Counted from the first letter of the stretch, positions 7,486-15,710 are shown. The stretch is 38,208 nt of DNA from Caulobacter sp. UNC279MFTsu5.1 (GCF_900114015.1 NZ_FORN01000053.1:1-38208); one strand, 5' to 3'. Notes: a model not told the origin generated them from the sequence alone. Numbers and translations: made by a program.

Positions 7486-8412
7486 ATGCGCCTCGCCTTC
7501 CTCGGAACCCCCGATTTCTCCGTCGCCTGCCTGGCCGAGCTCGTCGCCGCCGGCCACGAGATCGCCTGCGTCTATTCCCAGCCGCCCGCCCCGCGGGGCC
7601 GCGGCCAGGACCTGAAGCCCTCGCCGGTCCACGCCTTCGCCGACAGCCTGGGCCTGCCGGTGCGCACGCCGGTGTCGATGAAGGCCCCCGAGGAGATCGA
7701 GGCCTTTCGCGCCCTCGACCTTGACGCCGCCGTGGTCGTGGCGTTCGGCCAGATCCTGGTGCGCGACGTGCTGGAGGCCCCGCGCCTGGGTTGCTTCAAC
7801 CTGCACGCCAGCCTGCTGCCCCGCTGGCGTGGCGCCGCGCCGATCCAGCGGGCGATCATGGCCGGCGACGCGGTGACCGGCGTCCAGGTGATGCGGATGA
7901 GCGAGGGCCTGGACGAGGGGCCGGTGCTGATGGGCGAGCAGGTGCGGATCGACGCCCTGGAGACCGCCGGGACCCTGCACGACAAGCTGGCCGCCGTCGG
8001 CGCGCGCATGCTGCCTGTCGCCCTGGCCGCCATCGAGCGCGGCGGAGCTCGCGAGGTCCCGCAGGCCGAGGAGGGCGTGACCTACGCCAAGAAGATCAAG
8101 TCGGCCGAGGCCCGCATCGACTGGAGCCGCCCCGCCGCCGAGGTCGATCGCCACATCCGCGGCCTGTCGCCGTTCCCCGGCGCGTGGTTCGAGGCGCCGA
8201 GCGACAAGGGGCCGGTGCGGGTGAAGGCCCTGCTGTCGCGGGTCGAGGACGGCGACGGAGAGGCCGGGGCCGCCCTGGACGACGCCCTGCTGATCGCCTG
8301 CGGTGACGGCGCGGTGCGCCTGCTCAAGGCCCAGCGCGAGGGCAAGGGCGCCCAGGACGCCGAGGTCTTCCTGCGCGGCTTCCCGCTGGCGGCCGGGACG
8401 GTCCTGGCCTGA
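7486..8412 (+). CDS. fmt: Methionyl-tRNA formyltransferase
   Basis: It transfers a formyl group from 10-formyl-tetrahydrofolate to initiator Met-tRNA. The 308 residues start MRLAFLGTPDFSV and contain the active-site stretch FNLHASLLPRWRGAAPIQ (Asn105, His107), followed by the MRMSEGLDEGPV segment and the C-terminal tRNA-binding OB-like domain. The last base of its TGA is the first base of the truA ATG, so the two are translationally coupled. It complements def upstream. Confidence 0.97.
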   Translation: MRLAFLGTPDFSVACLAELVAAGHEIACVYSQPPAPRGRGQDLKPSPVHAFADSLGLPVRTPVSMKAPEEIEAFRALDLDAAVVVAFGQILVRDVLEAPRLGCFNLHASLLPRWRGAAPIQRAIMAGDAVTGVQVMRMSEGLDEGPVLMGEQVRIDALETAGTLHDKLAAVGARMLPVALAAIERGGAREVPQAEEGVTYAKKIKSAEARIDWSRPAAEVDRHIRGLSPFPGAWFEAPSDKGPVRVKALLSRVEDGDGEAGAALDDALLIACGDGAVRLLKAQREGKGAQDAEVFLRGFPLAAGTVLA

Positions 8413-9161
8413 TGCCCCGTTATCGCCTTCTGATCGAATATGACGGCCGGCCTTATAACGGCTTCCAGGCCCAGGCCGCGCAGCCGTCGGTTCAGGGGGC
8501 GATCGAGGCGGCGGTCAAGGCCTTCAGCGGCCAGGCGATCCGCATCGCCGCCGCCGGCCGCACCGACACCGGGGTGCACGCCACCGGCCAGGTGGTGCAG
8601 CTCGACCTGGAGCGCGACTGGCCGGCCCAGACGGTGATGAACGCCCTCAACGCCCACCTGACGCGCGAGGCGGTCAGCGTGCTGGACTGCGTGGTCGCCC
8701 CGGAAGGCTGGCACGCCCGGTTCTCGGCCAACGAACGCCGCTACCTCTACCGCATCCTCAACCGCCGCGGCCCGCCGGCCCTCGACAAGGGCAAGGTCTG
8801 GCACATGAAGAAGCCCCTCGACGCCGAGGCCATGCACGCCGCCGCGCAAGCCCTGGTGGGCCTGCACGACTTCACCACCTTCCGCGACATGGCCTGCCAG
8901 TCGAAGTCGCCGGTCAAGACTCTGGACGTGGCGCGGGTGCTGCGGGTCGGCGACGAGGTCCATCTGGTGTTCGAGGCCCGCTCGTTCCTGCACCGCCAGG
9001 TGCGGTCGATGACCGGGACCCTGGTCGAGGTCGGGGTCGGGCGGTGGACGGCCCAGGACCTGCGGGACGCGCTGGAGGCCAAGGACCGCACGGCCTGCGG
9101 CCCGGTCGCGCCGTCGGACGGGCTGTACCTGACCGGGGTCGGGTACGAGGGGGACACCTGA
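8412..9161 (+). CDS. truA: tRNA pseudouridine(38-40) synthase TruA
   Basis: TruA makes pseudouridine at positions 38-40 in the anticodon stem of tRNAs. The 249 residues show the catalytic motif AAAGRTDTGVHATGQVV with Asp52, plus RRYLYRI and SFLHRQVRSMTGTLVEVG, both conserved in TruA. The start overlaps the fmt stop by one base. In many alphaproteobacteria fmt-truA is followed by dapE in the same direction; here dapE is about 1 kb away on the opposite strand. Confidence 0.97.
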   Translation: MPRYRLLIEYDGRPYNGFQAQAAQPSVQGAIEAAVKAFSGQAIRIAAAGRTDTGVHATGQVVQLDLERDWPAQTVMNALNAHLTREAVSVLDCVVAPEGWHARFSANERRYLYRILNRRGPPALDKGKVWHMKKPLDAEAMHAAAQALVGLHDFTTFRDMACQSKSPVKTLDVARVLRVGDEVHLVFEARSFLHRQVRSMTGTLVEVGVGRWTAQDLRDALEAKDRTACGPVAPSDGLYLTGVGYEGDT

Positions 9162-9163
9162 GT

Positions 9164-9198
9164 CCGCTCATCCCGGGGTTCGCCGGGATGAGCGGATC
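9164..9198. repeat. REP-like hairpin after truA
   Basis: CCGCTCATCCCGG and CCGGGATGAGCGG form a near-perfect stem with a GTTCG loop, followed by ATCAAAAAAG. It belongs to family D. The A run after it reads as a T run on the minus strand only upstream of the stem, so a terminator role for truA is uncertain. Confidence 0.7.
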
Positions 9199-9218
9199 AA
9201 AAAAGCGTGGAAACGACC

Positions 9219-9326
9219 TCAGCGCTTCCGAGCCCGCTCGGCTCGCGCCGTCTGGATCTGGCCGATCGCCAGGGCCAGCATGAAGGCGCCGAAGGCGGCG
9301 ACCACCAGGGTCAGGAAAGGGGTCAT
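9219..9326 (-). CDS. 35-residue single-span membrane protein
   Basis: Reading the minus strand from the ATG at 9326 gives a 35-residue protein: MTPFLTLVVAAFGAFMLALA, then IGQIQTARAERARKR and a TGA. It has one hydrophobic helix (about residues 4-22) and a strongly basic tail, which predicts an N-out/C-in inner-membrane peptide by the positive-inside rule. A GGAG ribosome site lies about eight bases upstream, just beyond a perfect palindrome at 9336-9350. I recognise no family. The combination of ribosome site, helix and charge pattern makes it a credible gene, but its small size keeps confidence moderate. Confidence 0.6.
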   Translation of the reverse strand: MTPFLTLVVAAFGAFMLALAIGQIQTARAERARKR

Positions 9327-9335
9327 GGAAGTTCT

Positions 9336-9350
9336 CCGTTGTGACAACGG
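9336..9350. promoter_or_regulatory. Perfect palindrome CCGTTGT-G-ACAACGG
   Basis: Seven-base perfect arms around one central base, placed directly upstream of the ribosome site of the 35-residue membrane protein. The form suits an operator for a dimeric regulator, or a hairpin in the 5' untranslated region. No regulator can be named. Confidence 0.5.
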
Positions 9351-9408
9351 CGAAGCTTTCCCGATGCGCCCGATGACGGCCTTGATCTGCCTCAAGACGC
9401 CATAGGTC

Positions 9409-9547
9409 CTCCCCCCTGTGGGGGGCGATCGCCTATGGATTCACTGCCAAAGCAGCTGTCATCCCGGATCTTCGCGCCGCGCGCTTCGTCCGGGATGACA
9501 GTCGTATTGGGGCATATGCGATAGCCCTCGCCCACAGGGGGAGGAAC
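9409..9547. repeat. Nested repeat: REP element inside a G/C-run palindrome
   Basis: The outer arms are GTCCTCCCCCCTGTGGGG at the left and CCCACAGGGGGAGGAAC at the right. Between them, at 9456-9501, lies a separate palindrome with arms CTGTCATCCCGGA and TCCGGGATGACAG. The gap of about 220 bases between the small membrane gene and glsA holds nothing else I can name. Confidence 0.65.
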
Positions 9548-10467
9548 TACAACACCGAGCAGTTCGTCAGCTGGCTGAACCGCTCCAGGGCCACCGTGCC
9601 GACCACCGAGGTGCCGAACCGGTCCAGCTCCGGCGACCACACCGCGATGGCCGCCTTGCCCGGCACGATGGCGACGATCCCGCCGCCGACCCCGCTCTTG
9701 GCCGGCAGGCCGACGCGGTAGGCGAAGCTGCCGACGCTGTCATAGATGCCGCAGGTCAGCAGCAGGGCGTTGAGGCGGCGGCTCAGGCGCTCGGGGAAGA
9801 TCGTCTCCTCGACGATCGGCGAGAAGCCGCCGGCCGCCAGGGGCAGCATGGCCCGGGCCAGCTGGCGGCAGCTCATGGTCAGGGCGCACTGGCGGCAATA
9901 GGCGGCGACCACGGCCTCGGGGTCGTGGGTGATCGTGCCCTTGCCGCGCATCAGGTTGGCGATGGCCCGGTTCTGCCAGGCGTGGGCCAGTTCGGACGCC
10001 GCCACCGCCTCGTCGATCTCGACCTTCTCGCCGGCCAGGAAGCCCGCGAAGCCGCGCACCAGGGCCGGCGGGTCCTTGAACACGTCCATCAGCAGGTCGC
10101 TGATCGCCAGGGCCCCGGCGTTGATGAACGGGTTGCGCGGCACGCCGTCCTCGGCCTCCAGCTGGGAGAGATGGTTGAACGGCGTGCCCGACGGCTCCTT
10201 GCCGACCCGCGTCCAGACCTCATCGCCGAAGCGGTTCAGGGCCAGGCCCAGCGAAAACACCTTGGTGATGCTCTGGACCGAGAAGCCCTCGTCGGCGTCG
10301 CCGACCGCCGCCTCCTCGCCCGAGACCAGCCGCACGGCCATGCCGAACTTGGTCGGCGACACGCAGGCCAGCTGCGGGATGTAGTCGGCGGGCCGACCCT
10401 TGCCGAAGTGCGGCTTCACCAGCACGGCCACCTCGGCCAGGACGTCGGCGATCGAAAGCTCGTCCAT
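9547..10467 (-). CDS. glsA: Glutaminase (serine-dependent, GlsA type)
   Basis: It hydrolyses L-glutamine to glutamate and ammonia in the cytosol. The fold is beta-lactamase-like with a catalytic Ser-x-x-Lys; here SVQSITKVF gives Ser66 and Lys69. Other family signatures are PFINAGALAISDLL and SGVGGGIVAIVPG. The 306 residues match the family. It is the last gene of a minus-strand group starting at dapE, with two bases between the EamA stop and its ATG. No regulatory STAS or ankyrin domain is attached. Confidence 0.95.
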   Translation of the reverse strand: MDELSIADVLAEVAVLVKPHFGKGRPADYIPQLACVSPTKFGMAVRLVSGEEAAVGDADEGFSVQSITKVFSLGLALNRFGDEVWTRVGKEPSGTPFNHLSQLEAEDGVPRNPFINAGALAISDLLMDVFKDPPALVRGFAGFLAGEKVEIDEAVAASELAHAWQNRAIANLMRGKGTITHDPEAVVAAYCRQCALTMSCRQLARAMLPLAAGGFSPIVEETIFPERLSRRLNALLLTCGIYDSVGSFAYRVGLPAKSGVGGGIVAIVPGKAAIAVWSPELDRFGTSVVGTVALERFSQLTNCSVL

Positions 10468-10469
10468 GC

Positions 10470-10910
10470 CTAGATCCGCACCGCCACCAGCACCGCCCCG
10501 GACGCGATCAAGGCCACGCCCAGCCAGTTCAGCGGCGACAGTCTCTCACCCAGGAAGGTCGCGGCGATGATCGCCACGAACACGACGCTGAGCTTGTCCA
10601 CCGGCGCCACCTTGGCCGCCTCGCCCAGCTTCAGGGCCCGGAAGTAGCATAGCCACGAGGCTCCGGTGGCCAGGCCCGACAGCACCAGGAACAGCCAGGA
10701 CCGGGGCGCGATCGAGCCGGGCGCGCGCCACTCGCCGGCCACGGTCAGGATCAGGGCCGAAAAGCCGAGGATCACCACGGTGCGGATGAAGGTGGCCAGG
10801 TTGGAGGAGACGCCCTCGACCCCGACCTTGGCCAGGATGGCGGTCAGGGCCGCGAACACCGCCGAGGCCAGGGCCCAGAAGGGCCAGCTCGCCAGGGCGG
10901 CGCGGCCCAT
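10470..10910 (-). CDS. Half-size EamA-family transporter
   Basis: A 146-residue membrane protein with about five hydrophobic helices (WALASAVFAALTAILAKVGV, FIRTVVILGFSALILTVAG, SWLFLVLSGLATGASWLCYF, LSVVFVAIIAATFLGE, WLGVALIASGAVLVAVRI). It contains one EamA domain, half of the usual ten-helix drug/metabolite transporter, so it probably works as a dimer. The ATG overlaps the dapE TGA by one base, indicating coupling. The motif APVDKLSVVFV is typical of this small subfamily. The substrate is unknown; placement between dapE and glsA might suggest amino acids, but that is speculation. Confidence 0.88.
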   Translation of the reverse strand: MGRAALASWPFWALASAVFAALTAILAKVGVEGVSSNLATFIRTVVILGFSALILTVAGEWRAPGSIAPRSWLFLVLSGLATGASWLCYFRALKLGEAAKVAPVDKLSVVFVAIIAATFLGERLSPLNWLGVALIASGAVLVAVRI

Positions 10911-12091
10911 CAGGCGAAGGCCGCGAAATAGCGGCCGATCAGGGCCTGGTAGATGTTGGCCAGGTCCTGGATTTCCTGCACCGGGACCCGCTCGTCGACC
11001 GCGTGCATGGTCGCGCCGACCAGGCCGAACTCGACCACCGGGCAGAGGCTGCGGATGAACCGCGCGTCGCTGGTGCCGCCGGTGGTCGACAGCTCCGGGA
11101 CCCGGCCGGTGGCGTCGCCCACCGCCCCGACGATCACGTCGGTGAAGGCGCCCGGCTCGGTCAGGAAGGCCTCGCCGCTGATCTTGCACAGCGCCTCGAC
11201 CCGGCCGGAGAAGCCCTCGGCGGCCTCGCGGCACTCGTGCTCGATCCAGGCCTGCAGATCCTTGCCCTTGTGGGCTGGGTTGAAGCGGATGTTGATCCGG
11301 GCCTTGGCGCTGGCGGGGATGACGTTGGTGGCGGTGTTGCCGACGTCGACCGTGGTCACCTCCAGGTTCGACGGCTGGAAGCCGGCATAGCCCTCGTCGA
11401 GCACCCGGCTCTGCAGACGCGACAGGATGTCGACCATCACCGGGATCGGGTTGGCGGCGCGGTGCGGATAGGCCACGTGGCCCTGCCGGCCGTCCACGGC
11501 GATCCAGGCGTTGATGCTGCCGCGCCGGCCGATCTTGACCATGTCGCCCAGCAGGTTGGCGCTGGTCGGCTCGCCGACGATGCAATGGTCGATGACCTCG
11601 CCCTCGGCGGCCAGGGCCTGGACGACCTTGACCGTGCCGTCCTCGGCCACGCCCTCCTCGTCGCCGGTGATCAGGAAGCTGAGCGAGCCGGGCAGCTCCC
11701 GGGGCAGGTTCGAGACGGCGGCGACGAAGGCGGCGATGGCGCTCTTCATGTCGACCGCGCCGCGGCCGTACAGCACCCCGTCCTTGATCTCGGCCTCGAA
11801 CGGACCGGCGGTCCAGGCCGCGTCGTCGCCCACCGGCACCACGTCGGTATGGCCGGCGAAGCAGAGGTTGGGCCGCGCGGTCCCGCGCCGGGCGTAGAGG
11901 TTCTCGATCTGGCCGAACCGCATGCGGCGGCAGGCGAAACCCAGGGCCTCCAGCTGCCGCTGCAGCACGTCCATCGCGCCCTCGTCGGCCGGGGTCACGG
12001 ACGGGCGGCGGATCAGCGCCTGGGCCAGGGCCACGGGGTCTAGGGCCACGGAGTCGATGCTGACGGGATCGGGAGCGGGGCTGGTCATCAT
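10910..12091 (-). CDS. dapE: Succinyl-diaminopimelate desuccinylase
   Basis: This zinc enzyme removes succinate from N-succinyl-LL-2,6-diaminopimelate on the route to meso-diaminopimelate and lysine. The 393 residues carry the M20 peptidase motifs CFAGHTDVVPVGD, GAVDMKSAIAAF and LITGDEEGVAEDGT, with a dimerisation insert in the middle. Two adjacent ATGs (12091 and 12088) are possible; the longer open frame upstream overlaps the divergent cupin gene and is rejected. An AGGCAGG lies immediately upstream. dapD, the preceding succinylation step, is about 3.6 kb away on the same strand, separated by the accessory genes. Confidence 0.95.
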   Translation of the reverse strand: MMTSPAPDPVSIDSVALDPVALAQALIRRPSVTPADEGAMDVLQRQLEALGFACRRMRFGQIENLYARRGTARPNLCFAGHTDVVPVGDDAAWTAGPFEAEIKDGVLYGRGAVDMKSAIAAFVAAVSNLPRELPGSLSFLITGDEEGVAEDGTVKVVQALAAEGEVIDHCIVGEPTSANLLGDMVKIGRRGSINAWIAVDGRQGHVAYPHRAANPIPVMVDILSRLQSRVLDEGYAGFQPSNLEVTTVDVGNTATNVIPASAKARINIRFNPAHKGKDLQAWIEHECREAAEGFSGRVEALCKISGEAFLTEPGAFTDVIVGAVGDATGRVPELSTTGGTSDARFIRSLCPVVEFGLVGATMHAVDERVPVQEIQDLANIYQALIGRYFAAFA

Positions 12092-12152
12092 CCTGCCTTT
12101 AGGCTTCCCTCCGGCCGGACGCAAACCGCGCAAGCTTCTTCCACGGACACCC

Positions 12153-12617
12153 ATGCCCAAGATCGACCTCGACGCCGCGCCCCAGCGCCAGGGCAGCAAC
12201 TACCCCTCGCCGTTCGACCGGCCCTGCAGCGGGCGCCGCCGCTGGGCCCTGGGCGATGCGGCCGGGCTCGACCAGTTCGGCGTCAACCTGATGCGTCTGC
12301 CGCCCGGCCAGTGGAGCAGCCAGCGCCACTGGCATTCGGCCGAGGACGAGTTCGTCTGGGTGGTCGAGGGCGAGGTGGTGCTGGTCGAGGACGGCGGCGA
12401 GACGGTCCTGCGGGCCGGCGACTGCGCGGGCTTCAAGGCCGGCGTCGCCAACGGCCATCATCTGGAGAACCGCTCCGACCGCGAGGCCGTGCTGCTGGAG
12501 ATGGGCTCGCGCCGGCCGGACCAGGACACCTGCAGCTATGCCGACATCGACATGGTGGCGCGGCCGGGGGAGGATTTCTATCGGCATAGGGACGGGACGC
12601 CGTATCCGGCGTCTTAG
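12153..12617 (+). CDS. Cupin-domain protein
   Basis: A 154-residue single-domain cupin. The metal-binding motif 1 reads HWHSAEDEFVWVVEGE, with two His, one Glu and the glycine in place; motif 2 is around GDCAGFKAGVANGHHLEN. Such proteins bind a metal and act as small dioxygenases, isomerases or sensors; the sequence does not decide. The N-terminal stretch (PSPFDRPCSGRRRWALGDAAGL) is common in a widespread family of uncharacterised cupins. It is divergent from dapE with about 60 bases between the start codons, which must hold both promoters. Confidence 0.9.
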   Translation: MPKIDLDAAPQRQGSNYPSPFDRPCSGRRRWALGDAAGLDQFGVNLMRLPPGQWSSQRHWHSAEDEFVWVVEGEVVLVEDGGETVLRAGDCAGFKAGVANGHHLENRSDREAVLLEMGSRRPDQDTCSYADIDMVARPGEDFYRHRDGTPYPAS

Positions 12618-12736
12618 AGCGGAGTTCGGGCGCTAGGCGTGCAATTCGACCGCAGGTGACCCAATGGTGGAGCTTTGAGGTTGATTTGCTCCATGAGGTT
12701 GTGTTTTGGTTGTCCACTCGTCTGGGGGGACGCATC

Positions 12737-14110
12737 ATGCGCTATCAAGCCATCGGCCTGCTTGCGGGCTTTGCCACCATGGTCTTGGCTGGGGGCGCGG
12801 CGGCTGCGTCACCTCCGCCGGAAGCCTGCAAAGCCACCGAGCCATCCGCGCCATGGCAGGGGTGGTTCGAGGGCGGCGAGTATCAGCGCGCGCTCGCGAT
12901 TGATGAGATCAAGCGGCTGCGACGGAGCGGCAGCACTATCGACGACGTGCGCGATGCGTCCGATTGTCTGAGCCGCTACTATGGTCTGCGCGCCGGCCGC
13001 CAGCAGACCGCGCTGGATGCCGGATCTGGCGTCGTGTTCTTTGGCGCGCTCGGCTCCCTGGCCAGCGGAGGCGCGGGCGCGACGACACAAGCCTATTGGA
13101 ACTACGCCGCGCTGTTGCCCGTGGTGATCGCGCAATTCAACGCCAGCGAGCCGACGCGCGATCTTTACGCCGGAGGGCGCGCGGGCTTGGACGCGCTGGA
13201 AGGCCGCTATCACTATCTTGAACAGTTGACGGACCTTCTGTCTGACAGCACGCGTCAATCGGCCACCGTATGGAAGCCCCTGGCGTCCGAACGGGCTTGC
13301 CTCGAACTAGTCGTCAATGCCGACGATACCGATGGCAATGTCGAGAACTGGGATGCTGGTCAGAACAAGACCGCGCTTTTGGCCGACTATCGCCGCTTGC
13401 GTGAGGCATGTGATGATGTCGCCCGCACCTACCTTAGTTTGCATAGTGCGACAGACGCCGCCGAGCGATGGAAGTCGAAATATGGACAGGCCTATGCCCG
13501 GGACCTGAAGCGCTTGGACGACGAGATTCTGAGCAAGGATCGGCAGCTGCGCTATTCGCCAACCGAAACCTTGTCGGCGATGGCCGCTGCGCCTTTCGCG
13601 GCGGTGGCGACCTTGCTGTCAGGCGAGAACGGCTCCCAGGCCATCGACCGACTGAAGACGCAACGCACCTTTGCGACCCTCAACGTGCCCCTGGAACTGA
13701 TCCTCCTGCCGCCAAATCCCTCGACGACCGTGGGCGCCTATAGCGTCAGCGATACCGCCCTGGCGCGCCGTTCTGCATGGCTGGCTGAGCAGGCGGCGAT
13801 CTCGGCGGCCAACCCGAAGGGGAAGAAAACCACCAAGAAAACGGTTGCGACCCCGCCCTCGCCAAAGCCGGCTCAGGATGTCGATGACGCAGTGAAGCGC
13901 ATGCACGCCGCAGCACGGGACCTTAACAACGCCCACAGCGACCTGAGCTACGCCTTGACGCTAGCGAACGCGATCAACGCGCTCGCCGCTTACAACCAGC
14001 TGGTCTTCAGCTACGACGCTACTACCACCAAGACCAGTGTCTTGCTGATTACGGCCCCGTCCCCCGCCACCAGCGTGCCCACGACTCCTAGTCCCGCAGC
14101 AGGTCGTTGA
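12737..14110 (+). CDS. Secreted protein of unknown family, atypical codon use
   Basis: A 457-residue protein I do not recognise. MRYQAIGLLAGFATMVLAGGAAAA is a signal peptide, cut near residue 24. Cys30 and further Cys residues (near 75, 185 and 216) could form disulfides. Hydrophobic stretches lie near 96-133 and 277-297, a Lys/Thr/Pro linker (GKKTTKKT) near 361-385, and helical Ala/Asn-rich sequence after that. The ATG at 12737 has a GGGGGGA ribosome site seven bases upstream. The gene uses codons rare in its neighbours (CTT, AGT, TTG, CAT, GAT), a sign of recent arrival. Its last seven codons lie inside the duplicated dapD tail, so its original 3' end may have been lost. Confidence 0.75.
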   Translation: MRYQAIGLLAGFATMVLAGGAAAASPPPEACKATEPSAPWQGWFEGGEYQRALAIDEIKRLRRSGSTIDDVRDASDCLSRYYGLRAGRQQTALDAGSGVVFFGALGSLASGGAGATTQAYWNYAALLPVVIAQFNASEPTRDLYAGGRAGLDALEGRYHYLEQLTDLLSDSTRQSATVWKPLASERACLELVVNADDTDGNVENWDAGQNKTALLADYRRLREACDDVARTYLSLHSATDAAERWKSKYGQAYARDLKRLDDEILSKDRQLRYSPTETLSAMAAAPFAAVATLLSGENGSQAIDRLKTQRTFATLNVPLELILLPPNPSTTVGAYSVSDTALARRSAWLAEQAAISAANPKGKKTTKKTVATPPSPKPAQDVDDAVKRMHAAARDLNNAHSDLSYALTLANAINALAAYNQLVFSYDATTTKTSVLLITAPSPATSVPTTPSPAAGR

Positions 14111-14262
14111 TCGAGGTCTTCGACCGGGTCTTGGCGTCGACCGTCTTGACGATCACGACGCCCTCCACCCCTTTTCCGAACAGGGGCCGATGCAGCAGTC
14201 GTCCTCGATGATGGTCAGATTGGTTTGCAGGGGCTCCAGCGCCGCCGACACCTGGCGCCGCG
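14090..14262 (-). pseudogene. Truncated, internally deleted second copy of dapD
   Basis: Bases 14090-14157 are identical to the last 68 bases of the intact dapD (15713-15780), in the same orientation. The next stretch, 14158 to about 14255, matches dapD again but from 15946 onwards, at roughly 80% identity. About 165 bases of dapD are therefore missing, and the junction falls at a shared CACG. The reading frame is broken between the two parts: the upstream block translates as LEPLQTNLTIIEDDC in one frame while the tail TRSKTSINDLLRD is in another. It cannot make a working enzyme. Confidence 0.85.
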
Positions 14263-14298
14263 TTCGGAGTGGAGACACGCCGCGAGGGCATGTCCCCG

Positions 14299-15582
14299 TC
14301 AGGCGGCCAGAATGTCCAACGCGTGCGCCAGGCTCGGCCGGGCGCGCGCGTCGAGGCTCAGGCAGTCGCTCAGCAGGGCCTGGACGGTGGCCGAGGCGGG
14401 CTCGGCGCACAGGTCCAGCAGTTCGCCCAGCAGCCGGCCCCAGGCCAGGACGTCCAGCCGGTGCAGCGGGGCGCCGGATCCGGCCGGCAGGAACGAGGCC
14501 GCGCCGAAGTCGCTGAGCACCGCCGCCCCCGTCTCGCCGTCCCACAGCGTGTTGTGGGCGTAGAGGTCGCCGTGCGACAGGCCGCGAGCATGCAGCCGGG
14601 CCGCGCCGGCCGCCACGTCGCGGGCGACGCGCAGCGCCACGTCGAGATCCAGGCGAAGGGCGGGGTCATAGACGTCGCGGCTGCAGGTCTCGGGGCTGGG
14701 CGGCTCGGCCAACACGCGCCAGCGCTCGGGGAGGAGGGGCATCAGCAGGCCCTGGGCGCCGTCGGGATGATCGACCAGGCGGCCCAGGGCGCCGGTCAGG
14801 TTCGGATGCTCGCCGGCGGCCAGGCAGGCGGCCATTTCGCGTTCGGGCAGGCCGTCGCTGGTCATGGCGCCCTTGAACAGCTTGAGCGCGACGGGGCGGG
14901 TCTCCGGGCCGTCGATCCAGTCGGCCGCGTGAATTCGGCCCGAGGCGCCCTCGCCCAGCGCACGGCCCAGCCGCAGGGTCGACCAGGCGACCTCGACGCT
15001 GGCGGCCGGGGCGCCATGGTCGAACCGATTGCCGGCCCAGGCCAGCCAGGCCAGGCTCGGCAGCTCGGTCAGCCAGCCGGGAAGAGCCTCGAAGCGGTTG
15101 GCGGCCAGGCGCAGCAGCTCCAATCGCGGGTGGCCCGCCAGGCTGTCCGGCAGGGCCGACAGGCGATTGCCAGCCAGCATCAGCTTCTGGAGCGCGGGCC
15201 GTTCGCCCAGGGCGTCCGGCAGGGTCTCGAGGGCGTTGTCGGTCAGGGTCAGCCAGCGAACGGCCGGCGGCAGGGCCTCGGCCGGGATCTCGCGCAGGCC
15301 GCAGCCACGGAAGCCGACCTGGCTCAGCGCCGCGCAGCCGCCCAGGCCGGGCGGCAGGCGCGCGAGGGGATTGCCCGAGCAGAACAGCACCCGCAGCTTC
15401 GTCAGCCGGCCCAGGTCGTCGGGCAGGCCCGTCAGGGCGTTGCCGCCGAGATCCAGCACCTCCAGCGTGTCGGCTAGGTCGAAGATCTCGCGCGGGAAGT
15501 CGGTCAGGCCTTCGCGGAGGGTGAGCTCGCGGGCGCCCGCCAGGTCGCCGTTTCGCAAGGCTGCCAGGGTGGCTTTCGACAT
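14299..15582 (-). CDS. Leucine-rich-repeat protein with C-terminal protein kinase domain
   Basis: The 427 residues join about six leucine-rich repeats (residues 36-190, units such as LPDSLAGHPRLELLRLAANR) to a eukaryotic-like kinase domain (about 203-427). Kinase residues visible: glycine loop GRALGEGASGRIH, Lys234 in VALKLF, catalytic HGDLYAHN (Asp339, Asn344) and DFG (Asp358). The HGD in place of HRD is typical of atypical small-molecule-type or LRR-linked bacterial kinases. There is no signal peptide or membrane helix, so it should be cytosolic. The start MSKATLAALRNGDL lies just downstream of a family A repeat. The substrate is unknown; LRRs usually bind proteins. It sits between the two dapD copies. 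Confidence 0.9.
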   Translation of the reverse strand: MSKATLAALRNGDLAGARELTLREGLTDFPREIFDLADTLEVLDLGGNALTGLPDDLGRLTKLRVLFCSGNPLARLPPGLGGCAALSQVGFRGCGLREIPAEALPPAVRWLTLTDNALETLPDALGERPALQKLMLAGNRLSALPDSLAGHPRLELLRLAANRFEALPGWLTELPSLAWLAWAGNRFDHGAPAASVEVAWSTLRLGRALGEGASGRIHAADWIDGPETRPVALKLFKGAMTSDGLPEREMAACLAAGEHPNLTGALGRLVDHPDGAQGLLMPLLPERWRVLAEPPSPETCSRDVYDPALRLDLDVALRVARDVAAGAARLHARGLSHGDLYAHNTLWDGETGAAVLSDFGAASFLPAGSGAPLHRLDVLAWGRLLGELLDLCAEPASATVQALLSDCLSLDARARPSLAHALDILAA

Positions 15583-15590
15583 GGCGGCGG

Positions 15591-15705
15591 AAGCCCCCTC
15601 CGACCCTTTGGGCCACCTCCCCCAGAGGGGGAGGATCTTTGCTCAAGCAGATGCTCCCCCTCCGGGGAAGCTGTCGCGTAGCGACTGAGGGGGCCTTTCC
15701 GCCCC
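15591..15705. repeat. Family A G/C-run repeat between dapD and the LRR-kinase
   Basis: CCCCCTCCGACCCTTTGGG, CCACCTCCCCCAGAGGGGGA, then CTCCCCCTCCGGGG and GTCGCGTAGCGACTGAGGGG. The parts are those of the repeat at the left end of the window, but in another order, as if two half-elements were joined around TTTGCTCAAGCAGATG. It fills the whole gap of 128 bases. Confidence 0.75.
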
Positions 15706-15710
15706 CTAAC

